Notes: generated by a model from the letters alone, not told the origin. 64,000 nt of DNA from Falsiphaeobacter marinintestinus (GCF_007923355.1 NZ_VOGO01000002.1:310001-374000), one strand, 5' to 3'; counted from the first letter of the stretch, positions 44,975-54,738 are shown. Program-made: numbers and translations.

Positions 44975-46000
44975 ATGAGCCTTGATCAGCTTGCCCCGAT
45001 GACAGACCACGCAAACTGGACAGGGGCCGATATCGCGTCGGGCGGCGGGTGGCTGTTCGCTCTGGACGACGCCGAAATCCAAGGGTTAACGCGCATGGCG
45101 GCCAAGGTTCGCCCCGTGCTGAACGGTGACCCCAATGCGTTGCTGGCAATGACCCGCGATCAGTTCGACCTTGGGCCTTTTGGGGACACGCTGGCCCGGG
45201 TCTACACCGAATTGAAATCCGGGCTGGGCATCGCTTTGATCCGCGGGCTGCCGATTGAAACGCTCGACCCGCTTGATGCGGCGATCATCTATTGGGGTGT
45301 CGGATGTCACTTGGGCGCTGCCACGCCGAACAACCCCGAAGGTGACATGCTGGGGCACATCACCGATCTGGGCAAAACCCAGAAGGACGCGAACAGCCGC
45401 GGATACCAAACCCGCGAGCTGATGGATTACCATTGTGACCAATGCGATATTGTCGGCCTGCTGTGCATCCGCACCGCCAAATCAGGCGGCGTGTCGATGG
45501 TTTCAAGTTCGGTCGCGATGTATAACGAATTGCTGGATCGCCACCCTCAGGCAGCCAGGGCGCTGACCGAACCGCTGTGCTGGTCGAAACATGGTGAACA
45601 TGGCGAGCGGGAGCTTCCCTATTACCAAAGCCCGGTGTTCAACTTCTTTGACGGGCAGATCTGCACATCCTTCGGACCCAAGCACATCGAGAAGGGGCAC
45701 AAGTTGCCCGGAACACCGCCTTTGAGTGACGTTCAGCGTGACGCCATCCGCAAGGCCGAAGAGATCGCCCATGAGCAGCGCTATGAGATGACAATGGAAG
45801 CGGGCGATATGCAGTTCGTGAACAACTATGTCGCTCTGCACACGCGATCCGAATATCAGGATCACAACGATCCGGCCCGGAAACGACTGCTGTGGCGGCT
45901 CTGGCTGATGAACCCGGATCTGCGCCATCGCACGGCCTATTCGATGCAATGGCAGGGCGGCGTCAAGTTGGGGGCCGGCAAGACACAGATCCGGTTGTGA
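44975..46000 (+). CDS. TauD/TfdA-family 2-oxoglutarate-dependent dioxygenase
   Basis: A 341-residue non-haem iron dioxygenase. Facial triad: His153-x-Asp155 (YHCDQ) and distal His289 (NNYVALHTRS), with an Arg cluster (ARKRLLWRLW) that would bind 2-oxoglutarate. The GAGGACA-type site lies before the ATG. Its stop codon overlaps the GTG start of the FAD/NAD(P)-binding gene (GTGA), so the two are made together; substrates unknown. Confidence 0.9.
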   Translation: MSLDQLAPMTDHANWTGADIASGGGWLFALDDAEIQGLTRMAAKVRPVLNGDPNALLAMTRDQFDLGPFGDTLARVYTELKSGLGIALIRGLPIETLDPLDAAIIYWGVGCHLGAATPNNPEGDMLGHITDLGKTQKDANSRGYQTRELMDYHCDQCDIVGLLCIRTAKSGGVSMVSSSVAMYNELLDRHPQAARALTEPLCWSKHGEHGERELPYYQSPVFNFFDGQICTSFGPKHIEKGHKLPGTPPLSDVQRDAIRKAEEIAHEQRYEMTMEAGDMQFVNNYVALHTRSEYQDHNDPARKRLLWRLWLMNPDLRHRTAYSMQWQGGVKLGAGKTQIRL

Positions 46001-47292
46001 CCGCCGGGACCCGCAATGGCACGCACCACCATGTGGTGATCGGTGACGGGTTGGTGGCGCTAGAGTTCGTGTCCAACCTGTCCTTACGTCGGGGCGATCG
46101 CCTGAGCGTGATCGGCCCGCAGGTGGTGCAACTGGGGCGGGGCATCGCCTATGCGCAGGCGCCCAAGGATGCGGCCTGGCGGTATGCGTTTTTGCTGAAC
46201 TCCCCTTCAGATGGGCTGGACCCGGAGTTTACCGACTGGATGCGCGACCGCTGGGGTGACATTCAGGATACAATGCACGGTCGCCGTCCGGATTGGCTGG
46301 CCTCGGCCAAACCGTACCTTGCCCGCGATGACATCGGCGCACTCAATCCACCGCGAGAGATCTATGGCGATTATCTGAGGCAACAGGCGCAGGGTGTTTT
46401 GGACCGGCTGAAAAGGACCGGAGTGCAAGTCAGTCAGGTCTCGGAAACTGTCGTTGATCTGAAGGTCTCACCGTACGGCTTTGACGTGCTGCTGCACAGC
46501 GGCGACGTGCTGAGCGCGGAAACGGTTGATGTGGCAATCGGCGGGCCGTCCAACCAGCGCTTTCAGGGCGACGATGGGCCAAACCGCTATCCGCAGCTTT
46601 CGGGCAATGAACAAGACATCGCTGACCGTCTGCGCCCCGGGCTGTCGGTCTGCTGCATCGGGTCCAACGCAACAATGCTCGACGCGCTGCGTCTGTGTCA
46701 GGCGGTGCTGGACGAACCTGACATCCGGTTCACCGCCCTGTCGACTTCAGGCCAGTTGCCCGCCGCACTTTACGCGCCTTATCCGCGTCGGATGATGACC
46801 GAACCAGATCTGGGCGGGCCATATGAAACGGCCAAAGGCTTTCTGGCGGCCGTCCGGGGCGAAATGCAAAAGGCCGAAAGGGCCGGTGACCGGATGGCCG
46901 AAATGCGCGCAGGGTTTCGCAAGGTGTTCATGGAACAGGGGCTGGCGACGTTTCTGCCCGATCACGATGAGGCCCGCAAAGCCATCGGTCCAATCTCAAC
47001 CTGGCTGTTGGGCGGCACCCGCGACGCCATCGAAGATTTCGACAGGCTGACAAAAACCGGTCAGACCCGGATCATCACGGCCCGTGTGCATCAGATCGAA
47101 ACGGGACGAGACGGGGCTGTGGTGCACTATGAAGACGCGACAGGGGCGCCTTTGACGCATAAGGCCGACATCGTCCTCAACTGCGCGGGTCCGGGGCGAG
47201 GTTTCAATTTCGATCCCCTGACGACATCTCTGATCAACCGGGGTTGGGTATCGATCTGTCCGGTCAGCAATGGGCAAGGCGTAAGCGCCTGA
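45997..47292 (+). pseudogene. FAD/NAD(P)-binding oxidoreductase, interrupted by the mobile element (5' part)
   Basis: A frame of 431 codons, of which 426 are native. The N-terminal Rossmann segment VVIGDGLVALEFVSNL and the GRGIAYAQ...LLNSPSDG region fit the NAD_binding_9 FAD/NAD(P)-binding family. A GTG start overlaps the dioxygenase stop (GTGA); the frame upstream lies inside that gene. At 47274 the native sequence ends within a 20-base repeat and five foreign codons (QGVSA) follow, then a stop. The family's last 50 or so residues are absent here and occur at 61711-61869. Whether the shortened protein still works is not known. Confidence 0.87.
47255..47274 (+). repeat. attL core (20-bp direct repeat)
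   Basis: TCTGTCCGGTCAGCAATGGG, identical to 61691-61710. It encodes the Cys-Pro-Val-Ser-Asn-Gly stretch of the interrupted oxidoreductase, so the attachment site lies in protein-coding sequence. Beyond it on either side the two copies diverge at once (A/G before, C/G after). Confidence 0.92.
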
Positions 47293-47402
47293 GGTGTTGA
47301 AAACACACAGATTTCCCTAATCAATCAACGGCTTGCCTGTGTCTCGTCTGGGTCTGGCTGTAGTCTGAATGTGGCCTGAATTGCAGTCGCTGGGATCTGG
47401 AT

Positions 47403-47439
47403 TGCAAGCAATGTGCAAGCAGAGTATCAATTTGCAAGC
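47403..47439 (+). repeat. Arm-type repeats near attL (TGCAAGC x3)
   Basis: TGCAAGC occurs at 47403-47409, 47414-47420 and 47433-47439, 11 and 19 bases apart. The same core TGCAAG appears twice near attR (61640, 61652). These are good candidates for the integrase arm-binding sites. They lie 75-112 bases before the integrase start. Confidence 0.55.
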
Positions 47440-47514
47440 GCCCCGCCTGCGTTATCGCCGCAAAACAATGCCGCAAGCGGGGCCATCCAACGATGAAAGA
47501 AGGACACCCGATTT

Positions 47515-48555
47515 ATGGCCAGTGTTTACCCAGCCCGCAACGGAAAATGGACCGCCCAAGTCAATGCAGGCGGCAAGCGCCGATCCAAAACATTCCCGAC
47601 CAAGATCGAGGCCCGCCGGTGGGCGCGGCATCTGGAAACCCAGATCGACGAAGGTGCAAAGCCGACCACCAACATGACCTTTGGCGCACTGACCGCCGAG
47701 TACATCAGCGCAATCAGCGAGACCAAAGAAGTCGGGCGCGGCAAGATCAGCGCGCTTGCGGTTATCAATAAGCTGATTGGCCGGGTGCCTGTCGCCGAGA
47801 TCGACGTCGCGCTGATACGCGACTTTGTGACCAAGCGGCGCAACAGCGAGACGACGCCCGGCCCGAATACAATCGGCATGGACCTAACACACATCCAGAC
47901 CGTTCTGACCCATGGTGGCCCGCTTGCCGGTGTGGACACGTCAGCGGCGATTGCAGCGGTCAAACAGGCCCGAACCATCCTGAGTGCAGCCGACGCCATC
48001 AGACCCTCGGCAGAGCGCCACAGACGCCCCACAGATGCCGAGTTGATCACCTTGCGGGACGCATGGGCAGGCCCGCGCCGGGCCGTCCCGCTGTGGAATC
48101 TGACTCAGTTTGCGATCTGCACAGCGATGCGCCTTGGTGAGATCTGCCGCATCCGGTGGCACGATCTGGACGCCGATGCGCGCACCGTCGTCATACGCGA
48201 CCGGAAACACCCGCGCGCCAAGGCAGGCAACAACCAGACCGTTCCGCTATTGCGCGGGCCTGTCGTGATCGCTGGCGAGACAATCGACCCTATGCACCTG
48301 ATCGCGAGTATGCCGCGCGAGGCTGACCAGATCTTTCCGTTCGATCCGGGATCGGTTTCGACGTTGTTCACTAGAAGCGTGAAGAAGGCCGGGATCGATG
48401 ATCTGAGGTTTCACGATCTGCGGCATGACGGCGTCAGTCGCTTGTTTGAAGCCGGTTACCAGATTGAGCAAGTGGCGCTGGTTTCCGGCCACCGTGACTG
48501 GAACATGCTGCGGCGATACACGCAGCTTTCACCGGAGGCGCTGCACCGTGACTGA
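47515..48555 (+). CDS. int: Tyrosine recombinase (site-specific integrase)
   Basis: A 346-residue phage-type integrase. N-terminal AP2-like arm-binding region (residues 1-45, KWTAQVNAGGKRRSKTF), core-binding domain (50-165) and catalytic domain. Catalytic residues visible: Arg206 (AMRLGEI), His300-x2-Arg303 (HDLRHDG), His326 (SGHRDWN) and Tyr335 (RRYTQL). GAAGGA lies before the ATG. It faces away from attL into the element. The next gene starts in its last eight bases (GTGACTGA). Confidence 0.93.
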   Translation: MASVYPARNGKWTAQVNAGGKRRSKTFPTKIEARRWARHLETQIDEGAKPTTNMTFGALTAEYISAISETKEVGRGKISALAVINKLIGRVPVAEIDVALIRDFVTKRRNSETTPGPNTIGMDLTHIQTVLTHGGPLAGVDTSAAIAAVKQARTILSAADAIRPSAERHRRPTDAELITLRDAWAGPRRAVPLWNLTQFAICTAMRLGEICRIRWHDLDADARTVVIRDRKHPRAKAGNNQTVPLLRGPVVIAGETIDPMHLIASMPREADQIFPFDPGSVSTLFTRSVKKAGIDDLRFHDLRHDGVSRLFEAGYQIEQVALVSGHRDWNMLRRYTQLSPEALHRD

Positions 48556-49114
48556 CCTCGACGAAACCCTGCGGTTTCTGCCTGAGCTGCCGTTCATGAT
48601 CCAGCTACGGATCACCGGGTTTTTGCGCGCCAAAGGATCGGACGTCGGGCAAGATCCGGCCCCGATTGGCAAGACCGGGTATTCCGCGATCCGGGACGCC
48701 AATGGCGCGTTGCGTGTCGTGACCGCCGACGATGTCGCGACCTTTGGCGAGTGGCTACCTGCCTTGCTGGCCCTGTGGGCAGAGGGCAAAAGCGCCGAGG
48801 GTATGGTTGACCAGCTGGTGCCCCTGATGGCCCGTCAGCGCGCCGCTGACATGGCCAGAGCTGCCGCCGCGACGAAGTCCACCCGAAGCAGGTTTCCGGC
48901 CACCCTGCGGCCCTATGTGCGCAAGCTCGCCAATGATGCATGGCAGGAAGATCCAACTCGGTCGCTGGCCACGGTCGGATACTTGGTCGCGGACGCCCTG
49001 ACCAGCGAAGGGGCTGACGCGCTTGGCACGGATAAGCATGGCAGGCCGAACCCGGTTCCAAGCGAAAACAGCCTGCGCGATTGGGTCAGGGATCTGAGGC
49101 CGCCAAGAAACTAA
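48548..49114 (+). CDS. Unknown protein of the element
   Basis: A 188-residue protein starting at GTG 48548, inside the end of the integrase gene. No family was recognised. It is rich in Ala/Arg with a helical middle (MARQRAADMARAAAATKST) and ends in a basic NSLRDWVRDLRPP segment, as small DNA-binding or regulatory phage proteins often do. Coupled to the integrase. Confidence 0.6.
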   Translation: MTDLDETLRFLPELPFMIQLRITGFLRAKGSDVGQDPAPIGKTGYSAIRDANGALRVVTADDVATFGEWLPALLALWAEGKSAEGMVDQLVPLMARQRAADMARAAAATKSTRSRFPATLRPYVRKLANDAWQEDPTRSLATVGYLVADALTSEGADALGTDKHGRPNPVPSENSLRDWVRDLRPPRN

Positions 49115-49197
49115 AAAACCGAACTGCTATGCAGTTTGGTTTGTGCTCTCAGAAATGTGCTTATGAGGGGAATCACCACGAAACAAAGGTGATTCTG

Positions 49198-49509
49198 ATG
49201 ACCGATCAAACCGTCGAAAACTGGCAGACCCTGTCTGCTGAAACCCGCGCACAGCTGCTGCTACGCGGAATCCCGTTTCCGGGTGAAACACCCCATGAAA
49301 CCCGGTGCCGCCTGAAAAACGACCTGCAGCTTTATGACGACACCGACCTGACCGCGTTGCTCGACAAGAGCGCCGATACACTGGCCCGGTTGCGGGTAAA
49401 GGGTACCGGCCCGGTGCCGATCCGGATCGCCCGCGAAATCTTCTATGATCGCACCGACGTGGCCCGCTGGATCAAGCAGCACCGCGATGGTGCAGAGGCG
49501 ACGGCATGA
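49198..49509 (+). CDS. AlpA/excisionase-like DNA-binding protein
   Basis: A 103-residue protein. Its second half (DLTALLDKSADTLARLRVKGTGPVPIRIAREIFYDRTDVARWIKQHR) fits the MerR/AlpA-type winged helix-turn-helix (helix, wing, then a Trp-containing helix). In P4-like satellites and PICIs, AlpA activates integrase expression or excision. AAAGGTGA precedes the ATG; the frame upstream to 49081 is not used. Confidence 0.75.
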   Translation: MTDQTVENWQTLSAETRAQLLLRGIPFPGETPHETRCRLKNDLQLYDDTDLTALLDKSADTLARLRVKGTGPVPIRIAREIFYDRTDVARWIKQHRDGAEATA

Positions 49510-50396
49510 CCCGCGCTGTCGCAACCAAGCACGCGGAAAGCCTGAACGCCTTGGCGCGCGAGATCATCGAAGCTGAAACGACGGCTTACGAAGGCGCGAT
49601 CCAGCATGCGTTGAATCAAGGCGAAAGGCTTTCCAAGGCTCGGAAGCTGCTAAAGTCCGATAACGCTTTCGGCGAATGGTGGTCGGAAAAAATTTCCGAC
49701 CGCATCGACCAACGCACCGGGCGGAACTATCGGACTCTGTTTGAGCATTTCGGAGATCTGCCGGTCGAGTCGATTGCCAAAATCGGGCGCACAAATTGTT
49801 ATCGACTTGCAAGCCAACCCGAGGCGATTCAGACCGAGGCCAAACAGATTGCCGCCCGCGCAGAGGGAAAACTGACTGGCGCGCAAGTCGCGGCCCTGAT
49901 CGGCGTACCCGAGCCCGATCCAACGCCTGAGCCCGAGCCAGATCCAGCGCCAAAGCCCGATCCAGCGCCTCGGCCAAAGCCAGATCCAGCGCCTCGGCCA
50001 AAGCCGCAGCCCGGACCGACGCAGGAAGCCACCATCGCGGCTGAAGTCGAAAAACGGATGCAGGCGGCCCGAGCTCATTTCGCGGATATCCTGCGCGACG
50101 CCGAGACGCTCAGGCGGACTTACAGGGGTGTTTTCTCAAGAAAGCAGTACAAGGCCCTGACAGCGGCCCTCGGGCCTGACGCGACGCCGGAGGCACGCGC
50201 TGAGGCCCGCGATATGGTAGAGGGGCTGAAGCTGGTCTTGATCCCCGGACTATCGCGCTGGGCAGAACCTCAGGTACCGGTCAACGGTGACGAGCTGGCT
50301 CGTTTTGTGGCCGCCCCGCCTAAGGGCGTCGAAGCGGTCAAAGCTTGGAACGCCCGGCAGGCAGCAATCGCTAAAGGCGAGACGCCGCCGGATTAG
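49506..50396 (+). CDS. DUF3102-like protein with a Pro-rich repeat linker
   Basis: A 296-residue protein. The N-terminal half (residues 1-120) recalls DUF3102 phage proteins (helical, with GERLSKARKLLKSDNAFGEWWSEKI). Residues about 138-180 are a linker of PDPxP and PRPKPDPAP repeats. The C-terminal part is helical and charged. Overlaps the preceding gene by four bases. Function unknown; such proteins accompany replication genes in satellites. Confidence 0.6.
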   Translation: MTRAVATKHAESLNALAREIIEAETTAYEGAIQHALNQGERLSKARKLLKSDNAFGEWWSEKISDRIDQRTGRNYRTLFEHFGDLPVESIAKIGRTNCYRLASQPEAIQTEAKQIAARAEGKLTGAQVAALIGVPEPDPTPEPEPDPAPKPDPAPRPKPDPAPRPKPQPGPTQEATIAAEVEKRMQAARAHFADILRDAETLRRTYRGVFSRKQYKALTAALGPDATPEARAEARDMVEGLKLVLIPGLSRWAEPQVPVNGDELARFVAAPPKGVEAVKAWNARQAAIAKGETPPD

Positions 50397-50494
50397 ACTC
50401 GAGTGGCTGGCCAGCGTAAGCTGCCCAAACCGGACTTAAGATCCCCGACGCGCGATCTGCCAGATGAACAAGCGAACACGCGAAAAAAGCAAAA

Positions 50495-50521
50495 CCCCTG
50501 ACCACATGCGGTGATCAGGGG
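50495..50521. terminator. Terminator hairpin before the primase-helicase gene
   Basis: CCCCTGACCAC and GTGATCAGGGG pair over 11 bases with one mismatch and a five-base loop, flanked by A-rich and TTTT tracts, which suits stopping transcripts in either direction. Confidence 0.65.
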
Positions 50522-50611
50522 CTTCCATTTTCGGTCTCCACCACAGAAAACCGCTAGCCAATAGCGTTACTTTATGACGGTGGGCGACCCTTTATCAAGG
50601 GACCGCTGCTT

Positions 50612-52870
50612 GTGGCCAAAGATACTCCAACAAAAACCTATACCACCGCTTTCGATTCTGAGGTGCTTGCCCGTGCGCTTGGCGACCACGCCGGGGAACC
50701 CGGCTTCCTGTGCTGGACCCTGTCCGGCGCTCAGAAGGTACCATGTGATCCGCGTGATGGCGTACCTCATGCGCCCAATACAGCAGCGGACAGAGGCACC
50801 ATGACCTTCTCAGAGGCGGTAGCAGCTGCAGACACCCTTGGGGTCGGTCTGGGCGTCTTTGCACCCCCTACAGGCCTGACGTTTGCGGACCTCGATGGCT
50901 GCGTGACAGATGGGGTTTTGCTGCCGTGGGCGCAGGCGTTCGTCGACGCCTCCTCGACCTATTGCGAGACCAGCCCGTCAGGCACCGGCATCCGGATGAT
51001 CTTCACAAGTGCAGACCCGGATCTGCCTACCCATGGCCACGAGAGGCACGGAATCGGTTTCTACGGTGCGAATGTGAAAAAATTCGTCACGATGACGGGC
51101 CGCAAGCTTCCGGACTGTCCGGATGTCGCGGGTCCGATGCCTCAGGATTTCTCGGCCCTCGTGTTCAGGAGCTGGCGGATCGAAGGTGAAAAGGTCCACA
51201 GGGGCGAAAGCACGCCTGATGATTATCCGCATGCCGAAGAGGGAATCGCAGCCGCACTGGAGGACATCGCGACCGGCGCAGCGTTTCACCCGGCCATTCT
51301 GGCTGTTGCGACCCGAGCTGCAGGCTTGCGGATGCCCCGTGAGGACGTCGAGTTTCTGCTACTGGACGCGATGGAAAAGAGCTCGCAGCGCGACACGGCA
51401 CGATGGCACGAACGCTACCCGGAAAGCATTTTCAGCGTATGCGATTGGATCGAACATAAAGGCGACGGGTTCGCGCCCGTGATCCCTACCCAGCAACGGC
51501 AAGGCGCGAAGAAAGTGGTGGAGGCGTCGAAGCAGCCCGTGCTGATCGAAACGACCCCGACGTCGCTGGCGACGTATCTGGAGGCGCAACACCCGTGTGT
51601 GTTCGATCACTCGGGTCTTGATGCCGAAGACGAGCTAGCGGCAATGCGAATTCTCGGGCGTTTCCATTACGCGGGTTTCAACCATCGCCCGGACTGCTCG
51701 TTGGATCTGGCTGAATATGAGGCAGTCGTCGATCTGATCGGCGGCCCGTTGGCACAGCGTCATGAGGAAATCGATGACGCAAGAATCGAGATCTGCATCG
51801 GAGCGGACTTGCCTGTGCCGGGTAGGCTGCAGGACACCGATTATTACAGGCTGTTCCTTGAGGGTGGCGGCGAGTCCATCGCAAGGACCGTCTCAGGTGC
51901 GGACGTGTTTGCCTATGATCCGGGTCCGGTGGATTGGGTTGTGGACGATATGATCTCGCCGGGTCTGACCTTGTTTGTCGGGCAGATGAAAACGGGCAAG
52001 TCGTTCTTGATGATGCAGTTGATGGAAGCTGTGACGACGGGTGCGCAATTGTTCGGGCATGATACGAAGCGATGCCGGGTGCTCTATTACGCTGTGGAAG
52101 ATGGCAAGGCCCGGATCGCAAGGCGGGCACGCGGGCTGCAGGAGACAGGAAAGTTTAACCCGGATCTGGATCTCCTGCAGTTCTCGTTCGAGGGAGGAGC
52201 GGACTCGGACGAGCTGGTGGCGATGCTGAGGGCGGATATGCAGGCGTTTCCGGATGTGGGTTTGATCTTGATCGATACGTTCAAGATGGCGACGGGCGCG
52301 CGGAAGAAATCCGACGCAAACGCTTATGAGGCGGATGTTGAAATGCTGACACCGTTTAAGCGACTGGCCGAGGAGTTCGGGGTCGCGATTGTCGGCACGT
52401 TCCACGAGCGGAAACCGAAGGCGGGCAGCAAGCACACGGGCGACCCCTACAACGCAATCTCAGGTAGCGCTGGGTTGGCTGCAACGGCGGACAACATGCT
52501 CCGGCTGACACGCGAGCGTGAGAGCGTAGCAGCGGACCTGTACATATCCGGGCGTGATGTCCGGACTGACAGAAGCATCAAGATCCAGCAGAGCGCTCTT
52601 GAAGGCGGCATGTTTCAGGAGATGCATGTCGTTGCGGCGGCAGCAGTGGACCGGAGAGCGAGCATGCGGGAAGGCGCAGGTCGGGATATCCAGAAGATCC
52701 TGTCCGAGGCCGAGGATTTCAAAATGTCCCGAGCGGATCTCAAGGAGGAGCTGCGGACTGTATACGGGAAGTCGGCTGAGGCGATCAAAAAGGCGATCCT
52801 GCGCAGTCTGGAGGATGGCTTTATCGTCACCGCCGGAGCGGGACACTACGCCCTTCCGGAAGCGAAATGA
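50612..52870 (+). CDS. Primase-helicase (satellite replication protein)
   Basis: A 752-residue protein starting at GTG. The N-terminal 300 residues look like an NrS-1-type primase-polymerase: residues 90-130 carry TFADLDGCVTDG (acidic metal motif) and ETSPSGTGIRMIF. The C-terminal half is a RepA/DnaB-like ATPase: Walker A GQMKTGKS near residue 457, Walker B VGLILIDTF, and a TGDPYNAISGSAGLAATAD sensor. A C-terminal winged-helix tail follows. Fused primase-ATPase proteins drive replication of P4-type satellites and PICIs. Confidence 0.85.
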   Translation: MAKDTPTKTYTTAFDSEVLARALGDHAGEPGFLCWTLSGAQKVPCDPRDGVPHAPNTAADRGTMTFSEAVAAADTLGVGLGVFAPPTGLTFADLDGCVTDGVLLPWAQAFVDASSTYCETSPSGTGIRMIFTSADPDLPTHGHERHGIGFYGANVKKFVTMTGRKLPDCPDVAGPMPQDFSALVFRSWRIEGEKVHRGESTPDDYPHAEEGIAAALEDIATGAAFHPAILAVATRAAGLRMPREDVEFLLLDAMEKSSQRDTARWHERYPESIFSVCDWIEHKGDGFAPVIPTQQRQGAKKVVEASKQPVLIETTPTSLATYLEAQHPCVFDHSGLDAEDELAAMRILGRFHYAGFNHRPDCSLDLAEYEAVVDLIGGPLAQRHEEIDDARIEICIGADLPVPGRLQDTDYYRLFLEGGGESIARTVSGADVFAYDPGPVDWVVDDMISPGLTLFVGQMKTGKSFLMMQLMEAVTTGAQLFGHDTKRCRVLYYAVEDGKARIARRARGLQETGKFNPDLDLLQFSFEGGADSDELVAMLRADMQAFPDVGLILIDTFKMATGARKKSDANAYEADVEMLTPFKRLAEEFGVAIVGTFHERKPKAGSKHTGDPYNAISGSAGLAATADNMLRLTRERESVAADLYISGRDVRTDRSIKIQQSALEGGMFQEMHVVAAAAVDRRASMREGAGRDIQKILSEAEDFKMSRADLKEELRTVYGKSAEAIKKAILRSLEDGFIVTAGAGHYALPEAK

Positions 52871-52956
52871 GGGGGTCAGAACCGTTGTGTCCCGGTCTGA
52901 GTCCCGGTTGGAGCAGCAAAATAAGGACTTTCTCGCGCGCGTACATAAAAACCCCC

Positions 52957-53013
52957 CCTGAGTCCCGGTTTGAGTCCCCGTTGGGCCTATGGGGACTCAA
53001 ACCGGGACTCAGG
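52957..53013. repeat. Perfect 23-bp inverted repeat
   Basis: Arms 52957-52979 and 52991-53013 (CCTGAGTCCCGGTTTGAGTC.. and its exact complement) surround an 11-base loop. A CTGAGTCCCGGTT copy also occurs upstream at about 52897. Sits about 90 bases after the primase-helicase stop. The length and the perfect match go well beyond a usual terminator; a replication origin or a packaging signal are other possibilities. Confidence 0.7.
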
Positions 53014-53608
53014 AGAGTTCTTTATGGGGACAGCAGTTCCAGCCTCAGGCCCGGATACCTCAGACCGCAGCGCACACACCCACCAACCCGACGCCGTCCG
53101 AGCTATAATAGGCAATGTGGGTTTTGTGACTCTGACGCCAAAACAGCCCCGCCGAGCCATGATAGGCAGCTGACCTCATCGCGTAATCGCCCTCACAGCT
53201 CAGCCAGCCCGAGCGCCGAACTCCCCGGAATTTTTTAGCACCGGATCTGCGAACCCGGTCCGGAAATTTTCTGGGCCGACTGGTAACCGGCACCGCGCCT
53301 ACCGCTACCCGTCTCAAGTTGGGACAGCGCCACCTGGACTCGTGGGGGCGCGGGATAACGTTCAACTCCGGGAATGTCGGTTTACAGATGGTCACCTCCG
53401 AAGCTCTCGCATAAGGCTTCAAAAGCAGTCCTCAAGTTTGGAAGTAAGCTTGGGATTTCTATTTATGACATGTGAATTAATGTTTGCGTCTGAATTTCGC
53501 TGGCAATCGACGAAACAGGCGGAGGCTAACCTATGGACAATACCATACACCTAAGACCGCTCCGGCCTCAGCCAGAGGCCCGAAAATGGCTGTTTAAAGG
53601 CTGACCTG

Positions 53609-53650
53609 AACCCCAAGTTTCCTCCACTCTCGCGGAGAGTCCTTGGGGTT
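53609..53650 (-). terminator. Two-stem RNA structure after the lipoprotein gene
   Basis: Outer 9-bp stem (AACCCCAAG / CTTGGGGTT) encloses an inner 6-bp stem (ACTCTC-GCG-GAGAGT). It ends 13 bases past the lipoprotein stop on the minus strand, which suits a terminator, though a poly-T tail is lacking. Confidence 0.5.
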
Positions 53651-53662
53651 GGTTTGATGACT

Positions 53663-53995
53663 TTAAGCAGCGCCCAAAGCTGAAACAAACATGCTACACG
53701 CATCTCTCGCCCCGACAAGAATAATAGCCCCATTTAGTTGACTAGTCACCAGTGTCGTTGCCTCACTAAACATCGCGTCAGTCGCCCCAAGTGATCTTGC
53801 TCGCTCAAGGTCTCGTTCGCGCTCTTCCTTCAGGGCCTGCGCATCGCTGAAGCCGCCGATGTATGGGGCGCATTGCGTTAAAGCCACATTGGCTCCCGCC
53901 CATTGATTAGCTGCCTGTTGGACTGGTGTTTGAGGAGGCACAGGTTCGCATCCAGCAATAAGAATTAGTCCACCAATAAGCATTAACGATTTCAT
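53663..53995 (-). CDS. Small predicted lipoprotein
   Basis: A 110-residue protein with a short basic-hydrophobic leader and a lipobox (LILIAGC) giving a mature lipid-modified Cys at residue 16, so probably membrane-anchored. The rest is hydrophilic, then helical. A GGAAGG ribosome site lies eight bases before the ATG. One of two element genes on the minus strand; the role could be host-surface change or exclusion (inference). Confidence 0.65.
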   Translation of the reverse strand: MKSLMLIGGLILIAGCEPVPPQTPVQQAANQWAGANVALTQCAPYIGGFSDAQALKEERERDLERARSLGATDAMFSEATTLVTSQLNGAIILVGARDACSMFVSALGAA

Positions 53996-54180
53996 GTTTT
54001 TAACCTTCCAAATCTATTGGTCTGACCTTGATCAAATCATTTATTAGCGTCAATACCGAAAATAAAACTGACTTTTCGTATGCCAGAGCCGGAACCAAGG
54101 GTACTTGGTGCTATGCCTTGCGCGCTGGTGCAGGCCGCTAAACGGCTTTCCTGTCTCCAGCCCTGTGGTACTGCTGGGCT

Positions 54181-54456
54181 ATGGTGACACAACTCAAGCG
54201 CGGCGGTACACGGTTAGCGACAATCACAAGCCACGTTATCTGGCTGGAATGCATCTGCGGGCGGAAAGCGCCTGTGAGAGTGACTGACTTGCTTGATGCT
54301 GACAATCCGCCTGAAACTGTTGCTGATTTTGTTGACCGGGTGCGGTGCAGCCAGTGTGGTGCGAAGGGCATCACCGAATATCGGATCGTGTATCAGCCTG
54401 CCGATGACGGCGCGTTTGACGCCATGCGCGGCGCAGAACAACGCCGGGATGATTAG
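54181..54456 (+). CDS. Small zinc-finger-like protein
   Basis: A 91-residue protein with paired CxxC motifs (ECICG and CSQCG) that probably bind one zinc. No clear ribosome site is seen, so the start is uncertain. The coding pattern and position among element genes support a real gene; function unknown. Confidence 0.5.
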   Translation: MVTQLKRGGTRLATITSHVIWLECICGRKAPVRVTDLLDADNPPETVADFVDRVRCSQCGAKGITEYRIVYQPADDGAFDAMRGAEQRRDD

Positions 54457-54738
54457 CGGTCGTGTCGTGAACCGTCCGCTCCGCTGAGATGCGTCGAAAA
54501 ACCCAAGTGCCCAATACCTCCTGTCCGCTGGGACTAGTAAGCCCAACCGGCTCGGACCAGCCGAGGTGCGGGGGGGGGTGGGCGGAAACTTTGATAGGGG
54601 CCGTCTCACCGCGCGGGGTTCAAAGCTTCAACGTATAACTCGATTTTGGCCCCCCTGATTCTCCGGACCCGGATTGTTATGAGTCAGAACAAATGGTACC
54701 ATCTGAAAATTCCAGATCACGACGGAACAGGAGCGGTC

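Larger units (their letters stand above)
52871..53662. other. Intergenic stretch with large inverted repeats
   Basis: No credible gene. It contains the 23-bp perfect inverted repeat at 52957-53013 and the structured element at 53609-53650. A 123-codon frame at 52867-53238 is read through the inverted repeat and has no family-like features. Confidence 0.55.

Noticed and set aside
47255-47274. tRNA or tmRNA gene as the attachment site
   Set aside because: No cloverleaf at either repeat; the repeat lies in the coding frame of an oxidoreductase.
49920-50015. CRISPR-like short repeats
   Set aside because: They are in-frame codons for the Pro-rich linker; spacers are absent.
52867-53238. A 123-codon plus-strand frame directly after the primase-helicase
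   Set aside because: It runs through the 23-bp inverted repeat and has an Arg/Ser/Pro-rich sequence with no family-like features.
54570-54578. Run of nine G (and one of eight G at 44275-44282)
   Set aside because: Both lie outside genes, so phase variation of a protein is unlikely.
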